A stretch of 64,000 bases of DNA from Craterostigma plantagineum (GCA_027422505.1 JAPQWV010000002.1:22018001-22082000); one strand, 5' to 3'. Positions 42,905 through 53,766 are shown, counted from the stretch's first letter. A program made the numbers and translations. The notes: generated from the sequence alone by a model not told the origin.

Positions 42905-43768
42905 GAAGTCACGGCCAATGACTCTAGTATTCACAACCGCGACTTAGCATGATAACGCACACTGCAAGCGTTCACGGCCTGTAGGCCTACCACTCACGGC
43001 CGTGAACTACAAAACAAAGGTCACTGCCAAGCTTCACGGCCATCTGTTTAACAACTCACGGCCCTGAATGCTTGTCAACAATAAGCATCGCCACTGCCTA
43101 TATTCACGACCATAAGGGCATACCTCACGGCCGTGACTTGTGCGAGGAAAAAAAAAAAATTCGCAGTCACGGTCAATAACTACCGAGTCACGGCCGCGAC
43201 TACGCACAAGAACGGTCACTGCCTCCATTCACGGCTATGTGCTTATGCACTCACTGCCGTGAATGTTAGGATCACAATGCACTTCCCTCACTGCCTCAGG
43301 TCACGGCCAGAGGCGTATACCTCACGGCCGTGAACGCGAGCGGGAAATTTAAAATAAATCAAAAAAAAAAAAATCAAAAAAAAAACAAATTAATACAAAA
43401 TTAAGAACAAAAAAATAATATATATTAATAAAACAATGAAAATATATATATGTACTAAAAAGAAATAATTATTTGTAAAAAAAAAAATATATATATATAT
43501 TTAAAAGAAAATCGAAATAATAAATAAAAAATAAATAGAAAAAAAAAGTTAAATAAAAAAATAAAAGAGATAGTTAGTTTAAAAAAAAAAATTATTTAAA
43601 CTGTCACGGCTTATTACTGAATATTCACGGCCGCTACAGCGACTTGCTAAGCCACTGTCAGCATTCACGACTTCTTGAACCTCATTTCACGGCTGTGATA
43701 TGTGAGGGATGAACTATCTGCCAACATTCATGGTTTGTTGCATCCACATTCACGGTGGGAGCATGTAA
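42905..43768 (-). repeat. Inverted copy of the LTR palindrome array, inside Athila-1
   Basis: Units of the form CACTGC..TTCACGGCC, about 14 bases, CTCACGGCCGTGA recur from 42905 to about 43335 and, more decayed, from 43600 to 43768. These are the reverse complement of the LTR units. Perfect TCACGGCCGTGA occurs at 42994-43005 among other places. An AT-rich tract interrupts it at 43350-43600. It lies upstream of the antisense TATA box in the same relative orientation as the array has to the TATA box in the Athila-2 LTR. Confidence 0.75.
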
Positions 43769-44414
43769 AAAAAAAAAAGTAAAATTCAACATGGATAAAA
43801 CAGACGTGAGTTCACTTGAACTCAACAGAAGACCACCACTAGACGCTGTGACTCATTCCAACGCCTCCGACCACCACTAGATGCCGACCACCGCACCCAC
43901 CGACGCCCGAAAGCACTTCGGCGACCCCCAATACACGCACATCACTATCATCCCATCTTGATTAAAGCTCGTGATGTAAGATCTCACACCTAATTGAAAT
44001 TCGATTTGAGGATTTGCAAGATTAGGTCGAATTTGGTGTTACTTTTTCATTGTTTTACATGATATGAACACCATGGGCTTGCTCAATTTGTTAAATTCGT
44101 GCATCAATTTTGACGTTGGCATGACTAAACCTAAGTTCGACTTTTTGTGGATTTCTGTAAAATTTTCGCGAGTAACTTGCTTCCTAGTTCGTTTGTTAGC
44201 CTCGATTCATCTTACGAATCGTGTAGATATGCATGGTTGGTCAATTTCGAACTTGGAATGCATATCTTCATTTGCACATCACATGTTCGACGAAATGCCG
44301 CTTTGAAATGTTCATTTGTTCTTTCTTAAGAAATGTCATTTGTTGCTACGTTGGTCGAGTCGAGCTGTGTTAATTATCCTATTTTTGCCAACTCACATGT
44401 TGTTTTTAGCTACT
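43769..44414. other. Spacer before the Athila-1 extra ORF
   Basis: No ORF of note. 43850-43960 has CGACCACCACTAGA repeated twice. The last ten bases before the ORF (TTGTTTTTAG, 44400-44409) resemble a 3' splice site. Confidence 0.4.
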
Positions 44415-45755
44415 ATGGGTCGAAGCCGTTCAGCCGCTTTACGTAATCCCGCTTCGCGCTCGCCTGTACGTCAAAGGCGACGCGCACCCCCACCTTCATT
44501 ATTAGATTCTATGCAGCAATTTGAGGATGAAACACACAAGCGGCGCTACGACAAGCTCAAAGACATACAGTTTATACCCACAGATCAAATCGACCAAAAC
44601 ACACTGGCGAAACATCATTTCGACCAGCAAGTTGCCAACTACCTCTCGCGCAGCGGCTACCTCGACTTCTCCCATATTGACGAGCCAACTTACAAGGAAC
44701 TAACTCTAGAGTTCCTCTCCACATTTTCCTTTGATGAATACGCGCAGAGGAGGGTGAAATTTAGGGCGTTCAATGTGGAAAGAACAGTTGACGAAGACGA
44801 CATCTGCACAGCACTTGGCCTTACAGTTCCATATTCAGCACCCGGCGAGCCGCATGAAAAGGCGAACTACAAGGATTACTTGCAGAACCTGACGGAGCGA
44901 CAGGCATGTTGGGCTGAACTCGCGCGACCCGACGAACCCAACTTCAGTGTGAAAACGTCGAAGGCTTCCTCGCTAAGGAGCCCGGGGATGCGCTACATCC
45001 AGCGCCTCCTGTCGACATCGCTCACACCACGGGGCGACTCGCATAGCGCGATTGGCCTTCGTGATTTGTTTTACTTATCACAGATGCATCGCGGCAACCA
45101 GGTGCATTTAGGAATGGCCATGGCCCACGCCTTTAGCGCCCAGGCAGATGTTCGTAGTCGGGGGAAGATTGCAGTTGGGCCATTTGTTACGAAGGTTGTC
45201 AAGGGGCTCAACATGTGGCCAACAACTCCACCAGGGATGGAGATCGTAGGTGGGCGAAATCCGTTGAACGAGGACATGCTTCTGAAGATGAAAATGCTGA
45301 TAAAAGCTCCCACCTGGTCCCGCTCAAACAAGGTCTACATCTGGCATGCAGTCTACCGTGGACAGACGGACCTGGGCGACGCATTCCCTGAGCCACTGGA
45401 TGTCTAAGATCCGGGACCATTTCCAGTTGATACAAACACTACCGGACCTTCCCATTCCTCCGGCTACCACGAGGGGGAGTCATCAGGGGTCGCTCCTTAC
45501 GCGTCAGCCGCAGACCTCCACACACTACGCGAGGACATGCTACGTTACCATGAGGAGGCCATACGGAGTGACGAGGAGACACGGCGCCGCCAGGACGAGT
45601 ATGAGCGTTGAAATGAAGAAGCCCATCGACGCTACCGCGAGGAGCAACAGCGCTATGAGCAGGCCCTTAAAGCCATGGAAGACGCGGTCAGGCGATCACA
45701 GGAGTCACTGGCGTTCCTTCGCCCGCGGCCACCATCGCCCCCACCACCACCTTAG
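44415..45755 (+). pseudogene. Athila-1 extra ORF (Athila ORF1-/plant-transposon-protein-like), two in-frame stops
   Basis: ATG at 44415 aligns with the start of the intact homologue at 63906. It begins MGRSRSAALRNPASRSPVRQ; the core has YKELTLEFLSTFSFDEY, VKFRAFNVERTVDEDD, SLRSPGMRYIQRLLSTSLTP and NKVYIWHAVYRGQTDLGD. TAA (45405-45407) and TGA (45609-45611) interrupt it, but the frame continues unchanged through a charged coiled-coil tail to a proline-rich end at 45755. Total length is 447 codons against 449 in Athila-2. It resembles the plant family often labelled Athila ORF-1 or putative plant transposon protein; role unknown. Its position matches that of env-like ORFs in other gypsy elements. 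Confidence 0.75.
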
Positions 45756-47429
45756 TGTCGTTTATTTTGTTATGTTTTTCTATTAGTACTCTTTTGTGAT
45801 GGTCTAGTACTTAAGTCACTTGTGATGACTAAGACTTACTTTGTTATCTTTTAATATTTTCTATGTGCGTTTAATTTTCTTTTGAGTGTTTTCAGGAAAC
45901 GTGACACGACTTCGAACTACGACACAAAATATGTCAAACTTAGAAGCAACAACCATATTCAACTACATCAAATGCTTGAGGCAGGACCACACCAATTTTG
46001 TTTCAGGGAAGTCACGTTCTTTTCAACGTCTTTTACCTTCTTTTTCTTGATTTTACACGTTGAGGACAACGTGCATCTTCAGTGTGGGGAGGGGAAATTT
46101 TGTTAAGGAATTTTGTTGAAAAGTTACGTGATTTTTTTTATGACGTGCTTTGGCGTTTAAATCTATAAAAGTTTGGCATGATTGTTTGCGTTCATCTCGA
46201 ATTTGGATTGCATGTTAGGGAGTCTAGTGAGCGATAAAGACATGCATCAGTGATTTAATCTTTTCAGCATGAATAGATATAGTGCTACTTTGAGAGATTC
46301 ACACACATAACCCATGTTCCGTTGTGAGAGCTTGAGCTGACGAGCTTTTGCTCATTTTTCTTGGTTGTGTGAGTAGTGCATAATTTACGTCTCTCTAGAA
46401 CTTGCTTGTTTGATACGCATTGAAATTGCTTTTAGTATGTTTTGTATGAATATGACGAAGGCATTAGGAAATAAGTCCACGGCCAAAGTTCCCTACCGCG
46501 ACTGATCACCGTAGTTAGCCACTTTGAGCCTAAGCCTATTTATTTCTTACAATTCGTATATCATAAGCCACTAACCTAAATCAGCCTACAGAGATCATTT
46601 GAACCCGAGTTAAGCAGAAGTGAAAGTCGAATGTCAAAGTCGAAAAGCATAGTCGGATGACGCCTCAAGACAACGCCGAAAGCAGTCAAGAACCCCCTCT
46701 TCAACAAGTTTTAACTCACAAGGAGTTGGCGTAAGGGCAGCGCACCGCAATGCGAAAGGTATTCGAAAAAAAAAGAGCGAAAAAAAAAGAAAAGAAAAAA
46801 AAGAGAGAGAGAAATGGTGTGGCTGCTGGGAAACTGAAGCAAGAAGAGGATGAACTGTTGCGAAAAGAAAGAAAGAACCTTTCCTTCGATAATCTTCCAG
46901 TCTCGTGAATTCCACATCATCTATCATTTTGAGACTTGGGAGAAGAAAGGCTTAGTGGAACGCAGCAGAAATAAGAGGAATATGAAGACGGCGTAACTAA
47001 AAAGGCTAATTCTTGGCGTGCTTTAGACAATGACATGGAGACCGACACGACTGCTACTCATATGTTATTCCACTACCCACTCATTACTATCTGATCCCGT
47101 TTAACCATAGAAAAAGACCTTCTGATTCATGCTTACTGCTTTAAGTAGTAGACGTGCGATTGACTTGCAAGCATATGGTTTAGACTAGATTATTGCATGA
47201 ATTGAGTGATTCACCGATATATTAGCCTATACACTGAGTGATTTGAGTGAATCCTTGCGAGGTGTGGTCTCAATTAGTAGTGCTAAGGAAATTCGTGTCG
47301 ATTAGTGATGATTATTGTTGCAGTGTCTGTAATTGCTTGCTTGATACCATTTTGTGTTTTCCATCTGCGTTGGTGAATTGTGAATGGCCATGACACTATG
47401 TTTGTTACATTTTCTTGCTCCTAATTTGC
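45756..47429 (+). other. 3' untranslated region of Athila-1
   Basis: No coding. At 46060-46094 it contains TTGAGGACAACG and AGTGTGGGGAGGGG, a first polypurine-like block. Near 46765-46815 is an A/G-rich tract. The same layout is seen between 62559 and 60911 in Athila-2. Confidence 0.6.
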
Positions 47430-47464
47430 TTGAGGACAAGCAAAAGCTTAAGTATGGGGAGGTT
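47430..47464 (+). other. Polypurine tract of Athila-1
   Basis: TTGAGGACAAGC, then AAGTATGGGGAGGTT, immediately before the TGATAAACG start of the 3' LTR. It resembles the internal block at 46060-46094. Confidence 0.85.
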
Positions 47465-49080
47465 TGATAAACGTATTTTAATATGTTTATTGTTATATTT
47501 ATTTGGGCTATAATAGGATATTTTTGGTAATTCCGTGCATTTCTTGGCTCTATTTACACCCATTTAAATATTGTAGGACCTTAGAATGGTTATTGAGCGA
47601 AAGGGAGCGAAAACGAGGCGAAAACGGTGCGAAACGAATCAAGTATGAAGCTGTCAAGCACACTTCACGGCCGTGAATCCCTTGCAGGAGGCCGTGAACG
47701 TGGGCAGTGAGAGTAAGAAGAAGTAAGCCTCCAGTGTCATGGCCGTGAACCCTGATGCACGAAGCCGTGAACGACAGCAGAGACTTAAATAAAGAAAAGA
47801 CCTCAAGTGTCATGGCCGTGAAGCCTTATGCAACAAGCCGTGAATCAAGGCAGAGAGTTCAACGAAGGAAAAATCCACTGATTCACGGCCGTGAATGTCA
47901 GTGCAAGAGGCCGTGACCTGTGCCATAGAAGTCAATATTTAGGGTTTTAGCCGCCATCACGGCCGTGAATCCTATTGTAAGTGGCCGTGACTCATGGCAG
48001 AAAGTCAAGAAATAGGGTTTAAGCCGCCGTCACGGCCGTGAAGGCCCGTTAAGTGGCCGTGAACGTGCCTAATTTTAGGGTTTTGGCCCAAATTCAATGC
48101 AAAAAAGGGGAGTTCTTCTCAGAACTCAAACACAACTTCATGGGGACGAAAACTTAGAGTAAAGAAGAGAAGGAAGAACACTAGAAGCAGTCCTGTGATT
48201 CGGAGAAGCTCAAGGGACGATCCAACAATGAAGCTACGCTCATACGATCGAGGAACGAGAGCTCCACCTCAGAAACGCCATATTCACTTCTTAGGGAAGT
48301 TTTTATGAGTTCTCTATCCTCGTTTCCCTTAAATCTCGTTGTTGTGACGTTCAATATGAGTAGTTAATCCTCTTGTGTGTTTGGGAATAGATGAACGTTG
48401 GGTTATGTCGTAGTTAAGGCGTAGGATAATCGTGAACACGTGTATTCGACTATTTATCGTTCTATGATATTGTTTCTTCGTATCAATATGTCTATGTGTT
48501 GATAGGAATGTGTGGTATATCGTTTAGGGCGACAGCTAAATAACGATCAGGCCGTTCGTAGACGTTAGGATTCGAGTATAGGGCGACAGCAAATACTCGA
48601 TCCTCGCCATCTAGTAATCGCTAAACTTAGATTCCCACGAACGTTTAGGGCGACAGCAAATCCGCGAGTGGGTAGGAAATTACTGCGATTTAGTCGATTT
48701 TCACGTAGGAACGATATTCCGTAGCTTTAGCCGACAGCACCTAGCGGAATTCGAATCCCGAACACATATTTATCATCTTAAGTTACTCTTATTACTTCTA
48801 GTTGTGTTCCTTAGTCTTCCGATCCTTTAAGTTGCTCTGTTAAGTTAGTTCGTAGTATAAACAAATCCTACTCTTTTATTTGGGCTAAATATCGATTCGA
48901 TAGGTTAATACTAGTACTCAATTTATTCCTTGTGTTCGATACTCGGATATTCACTATAGCTATATTACAAACGATAGGTACACTGCCTATCGCGCGTGAT
49001 TCTAGTTATAATATATTCGTTTTAATTATTACTTGACGTACTCGCACGATCTTTTATTTAAATACACACGCAAGCGATCA
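47465..49080 (+). repeat. 3' LTR of Athila-1
   Basis: Nearly identical to 37141-38752. Differences counted by eye are about 17 substitutions, mainly C/T and G/A, and two small indels. It is followed by the target duplication CATAC. Confidence 0.95.
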
Positions 49081-49085
49081 CATAC

Positions 49086-50687
49086 CCTCTAAACGCCATC
49101 TCGGATCCAATATCTTCGCAATAATGAAGATATCCGGTAACTCAAAAAAATATTTGAGCCACTCGGTAGTCATGTTCCCAACGGCCTCGCCGACTACTGG
49201 ATCAAACTGAAGCCCGTCGAGTATGATTGCACCTTTAACGCAATGATCTAACGCTAGTATTGATGTCGGGTAACACGAACCTGACCTCGCCTCGGTGGCG
49301 TCGTGAAATACGTGAAGTATCTCACATAAGCTGTTGCATGGGTCCCACAACTCTGGAAGTAAATCGTACGATAGCAATCTGTTTTCGGCAAAGAAGTCGC
49401 AGAGTTGCTGTCGATATTCCATCGAGCCACACAAAACTTGTAGGTGGAATTCCACCTGGTGGGTACGTCTAGACTAAACTTTTTAGTTGGAACATCCTCT
49501 TTAGCTCAGAAACGCTTCCACTTCTTCCATAAAGAAGTGTGCCGCATCAGGTTACTGATGGCGTACCGTATAGGATGCACTTGTTCCTTTACACTAACTA
49601 GCACGTCTTGCACACTAAGGTTAAGTATGTGACAAAAACAATGCACGTGGGAAAACCGTCCTCCGACTGACGGTTGACAATACTCCTTCAAGCGTTCTAT
49701 GCTCGTGTTGTTTGCGCTCGCATTGCTGAACGATACTGAAAAGACTTTGTTGACTATCCTATACGCCGATAAGATTGTCCCTAGCTTGATCGCAATGTTT
49801 TGCGCCGTTTGCGCTTCATCGAACTCCCTATATGCGATCAAGCGCTTTTGTATCGTCCACGAATCATCTATCCAGTGGCATGTCACACCCATGTACGACG
49901 AACGTTGCCAATGATCGCTCCATATATCGGAGCAAATCGACACGTTAGTTCCTAAACTACCTAATAAAGCTACTAAGTCGTGCTTAAGAGCGACCACTGT
50001 CTTCCTCGTGTCCCGCGTCAGCGTGCTCCGCGAAACCTTCTTCGCATGTGTGTTGTATGCAGGTTTGATCCAATGTTCATAAATAGGATCATCAGCAAAT
50101 CGAAATGGTAGATGCTTCGCCGCTACGAACTTCGCAAGCTCCCGACGCGCAACGTCTTCGTTGTAAAAGTTGTTGCACTTTCGCTCCCGCGGTCTGACGC
50201 GGACGAATCCGTTCCGTTGAACATTTCACTTTGGTGTTGTTCTATACCTAACTTAGTCGGGTGTTTCGAACGGAGATGGGAAGTCATTGACCGATATCCG
50301 CCCCTTTCTAAAATTATATTCCTTACCACAATAGTTGCAAACAACTTTAAATTGGTACTACTAGGTACCTTCTTGAAGTGTACCGCGAAGATGCCCGACT
50401 ATAGCCGTCAGCTGGTCTGCGTCTGGGCTTCCTCTGCCTCCGTCTGCACGGGTGCGGCTTGCGAGGTATCTCAAGGCGACTGTTGTACCCGGATTGATCG
50501 CCGAACGCGTCCACGTTGAAGTCGTTGCCGAGCACGCCGGCGAGATCGAACACCTCGTTCTGGTCGTTTGGTACATCTACATGTATTTGTTGGTAGAATG
50601 CGATGAACTACCAACAACCTGCTTCCCTTTGTTGCCCCTCGAACTCGATCCACAAGAAGAACCCCGAGTACCACCACAATCCATCTA
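49086..50687 (-). pseudogene. hAT transposase, N-terminal and catalytic part
   Basis: ATG at 50687 (MDCGGTRGSS) starts a Ser/Gly-rich leader. A BED-type zinc finger is split by a frameshift (VCNYCGKEYNFRKG, then TSHLRSKHPTK, about 50345-50255). The catalytic core at 49997-49506 holds SICSDIWSDHWQRSSYMGVT and WIDDSWTIQKRLIAYREF (first acidic residue in CSDIW) and HVHCFCHILNLSVQDVL. 49455-49086 carries LLPELWDPCNSLCEILHVFH and FFELPDIFIIAKILDPRWRL. Athila-1 cuts the gene here; the C-terminus is at 37135-36714. The gene would encode about 670 residues, normal for Ac-like transposases. Confidence 0.9.
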
Positions 50688-50744
50688 AAAATACCACACA
50701 AAAAAATACGGTTAGATAAAAACTGCAAAATGCCAAAAAGATAG

Positions 50745-51265
50745 CGATGGGGGCGGCGGGCAGCGGCGCGTGGCAATCGGCGGTGGCGGGGACGGCGGCA
50801 GCGGGTGTTGAGGTAGTCGCGGTGGCGGGCGGCAGCGCCTGGCGATGGCGGGGCGAGGTGGCAGCGGCGGTGCGTGGCGGCGCGTGGAGGCTGGTCCGGG
50901 TGCTGGTGCGCGGTGGTGAGGTGGTCGCGCATGGTGGTGTTGGGGTGGTGAAGATGGGCTGGCTGGCGCAGTGGGGCTGGTGGGCGGGCTGGTGGCGGTG
51001 GTGGTGGGTGGAGGTGGCGGCGGCGAGCGGTGGGGGTGAGTGTGGTGGGGTGCTGGCGGGCGACGACCGGTGGGTGGGCGATGACGCGTGGCGGTGGCGC
51101 GTGGGCCGTGGGTGCTGGTGGGCGGCCGGCGGCAGGTGGGCGGCGGGGGCGGTGTGTGGTGGCGGTGTGAGAGAAATTGAGACAGAGAGGGTAGAGTAGA
51201 GAGAGATAGAGGGAGATTGAGAGAGCTAGTGAGAGAGAGAGAGAGAGAGATATAGAGTAGAAGGG
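50745..51265. other. GC-rich island and (GA)n tract at the 5' end of the hAT transposase
   Basis: 50745-51170 is almost purely G/C (GGTGGCG-type repeats) in an otherwise AT-rich window, and 51180-51262 is rich in GAGAGA. It lies between the transposase ATG and the right terminal repeat, where a promoter or leader would be. The long proline-rich frame across it is low complexity. Confidence 0.6.
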
Positions 51266-52215
51266 GGATGGGTATTATTATGGTTTTTATAAAATTAATG
51301 GGCTTGTGGGTGGTGGGCCGCATATAGCCGTTGCAACCGCCGGTTGGCCCTGTCAACCGTCGGTTGGTCCGGTTAATCGGCGGTTGCAACGGCTTTTATC
51401 TTTTTTTTTTTTTTTTTTCTTTGGCGACTTGTTTGCGGTTGGCCGAATGGACCAACGCCCAGTAACCGGCACATCAAGGTTGCCGGTTACGGTTAGTTAG
51501 TAACCGTAACTGGCGGTTCGGTAACCGGCGGTTGACGGTTTCAACCGCCGGTTCCGGTTGAATCTGGGCATGTCTAATCTTAGCCTCAAGTAACATTCAT
51601 TATAATATTATTATATGGGTTTTCCCCTCATATTAAGTTTTCGATACTAGACTTACGAAAACTTCTTAAGTTGTGAAAACTTTTCCGTATCGAAAATCAT
51701 AATTTTCGCAATTCATCATCTATCGAAAATCCCTTACTTCGGAATTCTATTTTTGCAATCCCTTACTTCGGAATTCTATTTTTGCAATCTATCTACTTTC
51801 GAAAATCACTAGTTTTCAAATTCCCCTAAAACTAGTCCTTTTCGAAAATTACATACTTCACAATTTCCTATTTTCTTGAAAGTCCACTTTTTGAAAATCA
51901 TTCTTTCAAGAATTTCTCTATTTTATTTCAAATTTCTTCTAAGTCCCAAATTTAATTTTTCTACTAAGTTAGATATCACATAAGTACATAACTAAATAAA
52001 CACAGCATGTGCAATCACATAAGCACATAACATGCATGCAGTTTTATTTGGCAGCTTACTCGTGGGACCTGGGTATTACAGGTACGTACTTACATCTATG
52101 GATTTGGATTTTGAGATGACGAAAAATAAATGAGCAATGGTAGAAACCTTTTTCACTGTATTGGCCGACTGAAGAGATGCACGCACTTGTGCTTGAAGTT
52201 ATGGGGGCAATTCAT

Positions 52216-52322
52216 TCAACACGCACTGGTCAAAATTTCGTCTACTCGATATCCCCATGTTGTTTTGTTGTTGCTGCTACCACTTGCAAGCTCGTCTCCG
52301 TCCAAGTTGCGCGAGGTTGAGA
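52216..52322 (-). pseudogene. Candidate last exon of a host gene
   Basis: On the minus strand a TTTGCAAACAG acceptor precedes a frame reading STSRNLDGDELASGSSNNKT and TWGYRVDEILTSAC, then TGA. The piece upstream (52496-52409) ends in a GTAAAT donor. Not recognised; could be part of a real gene or a remnant. Confidence 0.35.
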
Positions 52323-52408
52323 CTGTTTGCAAAGATAACAAAGGCAAAAGCCATGAGTTCTTTCATAGGATTTATGTCGCAGTAAACATCACCGCAGACA
52401 GAATTTAC

Positions 52409-52496
52409 CAGAGGGAGATGTTCCACTCTTTGCAAGCGTTTATCCAGGATTGCAGCGTTGCTTGCTACTGCTGAACCTTTGGATGGACTATATTCC
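52409..52496 (-). pseudogene. Candidate exon of a host gene
   Basis: After the acceptor GTTATAGCAG, one frame reads EYSPSKGSAVASNAAILDKR and LQRVEHLPL, then a GTAAAT donor. The next exon on the other side of copia-3 is at 57977-57886. The phases I infer do not all match, so boundaries are uncertain or the gene is broken. Confidence 0.4.
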
Positions 52497-52588
52497 CTGC
52501 TATAACAGTTAACAAAACAACATTTCTGTCTTAGTCATGTATGCAAGGAAAAGTGAAATTTTTCATTTCAAAAGGCACAGAACATTAT

Positions 52589-53088
52589 TGTTAGATAATT
52601 TGAATGAGAAATTGGGCTTTCAATTTAAGCTATCGGGCTTCACTTTTGGCCCAATAACGCCCCAACTTCTAGAAGGCCCGACTTCTAGAAGGTTGATCTA
52701 TTATTAGATGATTGAGTGGTTTGATGGAGTGGTTGAAACCACTCCTCAAACGTGTATTGCATCAATTTATTAAATATATATATATATATATATATTATTT
52801 TCTATTATAACTTTTTTGGCTATAAATAGAGAAATTAAGCCTAAGAAAAAGAGAAGAAAAATAAAGAAAAAAAATACTAATTCTAAAATTTGTTTCTGCT
52901 ATCATTCTTGTTCCGTTCGTAGTTGGTGTCTTTTTTGTCCTAAAAGAACGCCGAGTTTTTCCGAAGTATCCTGGGAAATAGACGCTCGTGAAAACCTCTA
53001 GCACATATGTGAGGGAACGAATCTATTTTAAGGAAATTGTGTGGTACACTATCTTCGAATATCTTTTTTTTCCTTTTCCCGGCCAACA
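52589..53088 (+). repeat. 5' LTR of copia-3 (500 bp)
   Basis: It starts TGTTAGATAATTTGAATGAG and ends CGGCCAACA. It contains a (TA)n run near 52770 and a TATA box (52821-52828), then 182 bp (about 52832-53013) that the 3' LTR lacks. Confidence 0.9.
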
Positions 53089-53131
53089 ATCTTAAAATAG
53101 ATCCGACGATCCCACGAAGATTTCAGACAAC

Positions 53132-53766
53132 GTGGACTCCCCCAACAACCAAGGTTCTACCGAGAACAATGTCACTCTCTCAACTGCTGTTGTTTCCCCA
53201 CTGTCATACCTACGGTGGCGAAGCCAAACGTACCGATCAGCCACTTGGAGAAGCTGGAGAAGTTTACGGGTACAGCTTCGTTGTTCAAACGATGGCAACA
53301 AAACATGCTGTTCTATCTCACCATGCCCAACATGGCGACGTACCTGAGGGAGGACAAGCCCAAGGTGTCCAAAGACGTAACGACTCCGGAGGTGGTGAAC
53401 ACTGTGGACGCATGGAAGCACTCCGATTCCTTATGTCGTAACTACATCTTGAACACGCTGAGCGACATTTTATACAACGTATATTGTGGGATGGTGACGG
53501 CTAAGGAATTATGGGAGTCGCTAGACCGGAAATATAAATCGGAGGATGCCGGCACAAAGAAATTTGTTGTCGGACGGTTCCTTGATTATATGATGGTCGA
53601 TTCGAAGACTTTTATCAGTTAGGTGCAAGAGATTCAACTGATCTGACACGACATCCTTGCGAAAGGGATGGTTTTGAGTGAATCTTTTCAAGTGGAGGCT
53701 ATTATTGAAAAGCTGCCTTCCGGTTGGAAAGACTTCAAAAACTATCTAAAGCATAAAAGGAAATAG
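53132..53766 (+). pseudogene. copia-3 gag core
   Basis: The frame 53215-53622 reads LEKFTGTASLFKRWQQNMLF, AWKHSDSLCRNYILNTLSDI and KELWESLDRKYKSEDAGTKK, the UBN2-type copia gag. Two stops follow; the same protein goes on with [20 protein letters not shown] and [17 protein letters not shown]. Stops make it non-functional. Confidence 0.88.

Larger units (their letters stand above)
37141..49080 (+). mobile_element. Athila-type Ty3/gypsy retrotransposon lacking pol (Athila-1)
   Basis: LTRs of 1612 and 1616 bp (TGATAAACG...GCGATCA) are flanked by the perfect 5-bp duplication CATAC (37136-37140 and 49081-49085). The primer site matches tRNA-Asp, as in Athila elements. Plus-strand genes are gag and protease (38978-41940) and an extra ORF (44415-45755). 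RT, RNase H and integrase are absent. An antisense mini-gene and an inverted copy of the LTR array fill the middle. About 17 differences between LTRs, mostly transitions, point to a young insertion. Confidence 0.95.
35273..51576 (-). mobile_element. Ac-like hAT DNA transposon, split by Athila-1
   Basis: Terminal inverted repeats are TAGACAGGCCCA (35273-35284) and TGGGCATGTCTA (51565-51576), with one mismatch. Subterminal regions (35281-35395 and 51325-51560) are packed with GGCGGTT / AACCGCC motifs, as in hAT elements where transposase binds such repeats. A transposase gene lies inside on the minus strand. Without the Athila insertion the length is about 4.4 kb, normal for an autonomous hAT. 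A clean 8-bp duplication was not found; flanks are TGTAATAA and ATCTTAGC. Confidence 0.85.
33488..52080 (-). repeat. LTR-like sequence in minus orientation, split by the hAT element
   Basis: The parts are 33488-35272 and 51577-52080. Read on the minus strand it starts TGTAATACCCAGGTCCC at 52080, passes through a region full of TTTTCGAAA words, then AATGTGGGCATTTGATG, GGAGCGACCTGG repeats and GTGTAGGCTAACC, and stops at 33488 against the plus-oriented relative. CGAAA-rich sequence occurs on both sides of the hAT element, which supports interruption. It is probably a solo or truncated gypsy LTR. Confidence 0.45.

Noticed and set aside
42905..43768. Regularly spaced palindromic repeats as a CRISPR-like array
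   Set aside because: The units and spacing are irregular, the context is a plant retrotransposon, and no cas genes occur; it is a degenerate regulatory-type array.
46634..46927. 97-codon minus-strand ORF rich in Phe/Ser
   Set aside because: Antisense of an A/G-rich tract in the Athila-1 3' region; low complexity.
50747..51199. Glycine/tryptophan-rich ORF on the plus strand (150 codons)
   Set aside because: Shadow of the same GC-rich repeat in the opposite strand.
50712..51389. Long proline/histidine-rich ORF on the minus strand (225 codons)
   Set aside because: It is the translation of a GC-rich simple repeat and of a GA tract; any frame would be open, and there is no domain or gene-like start.
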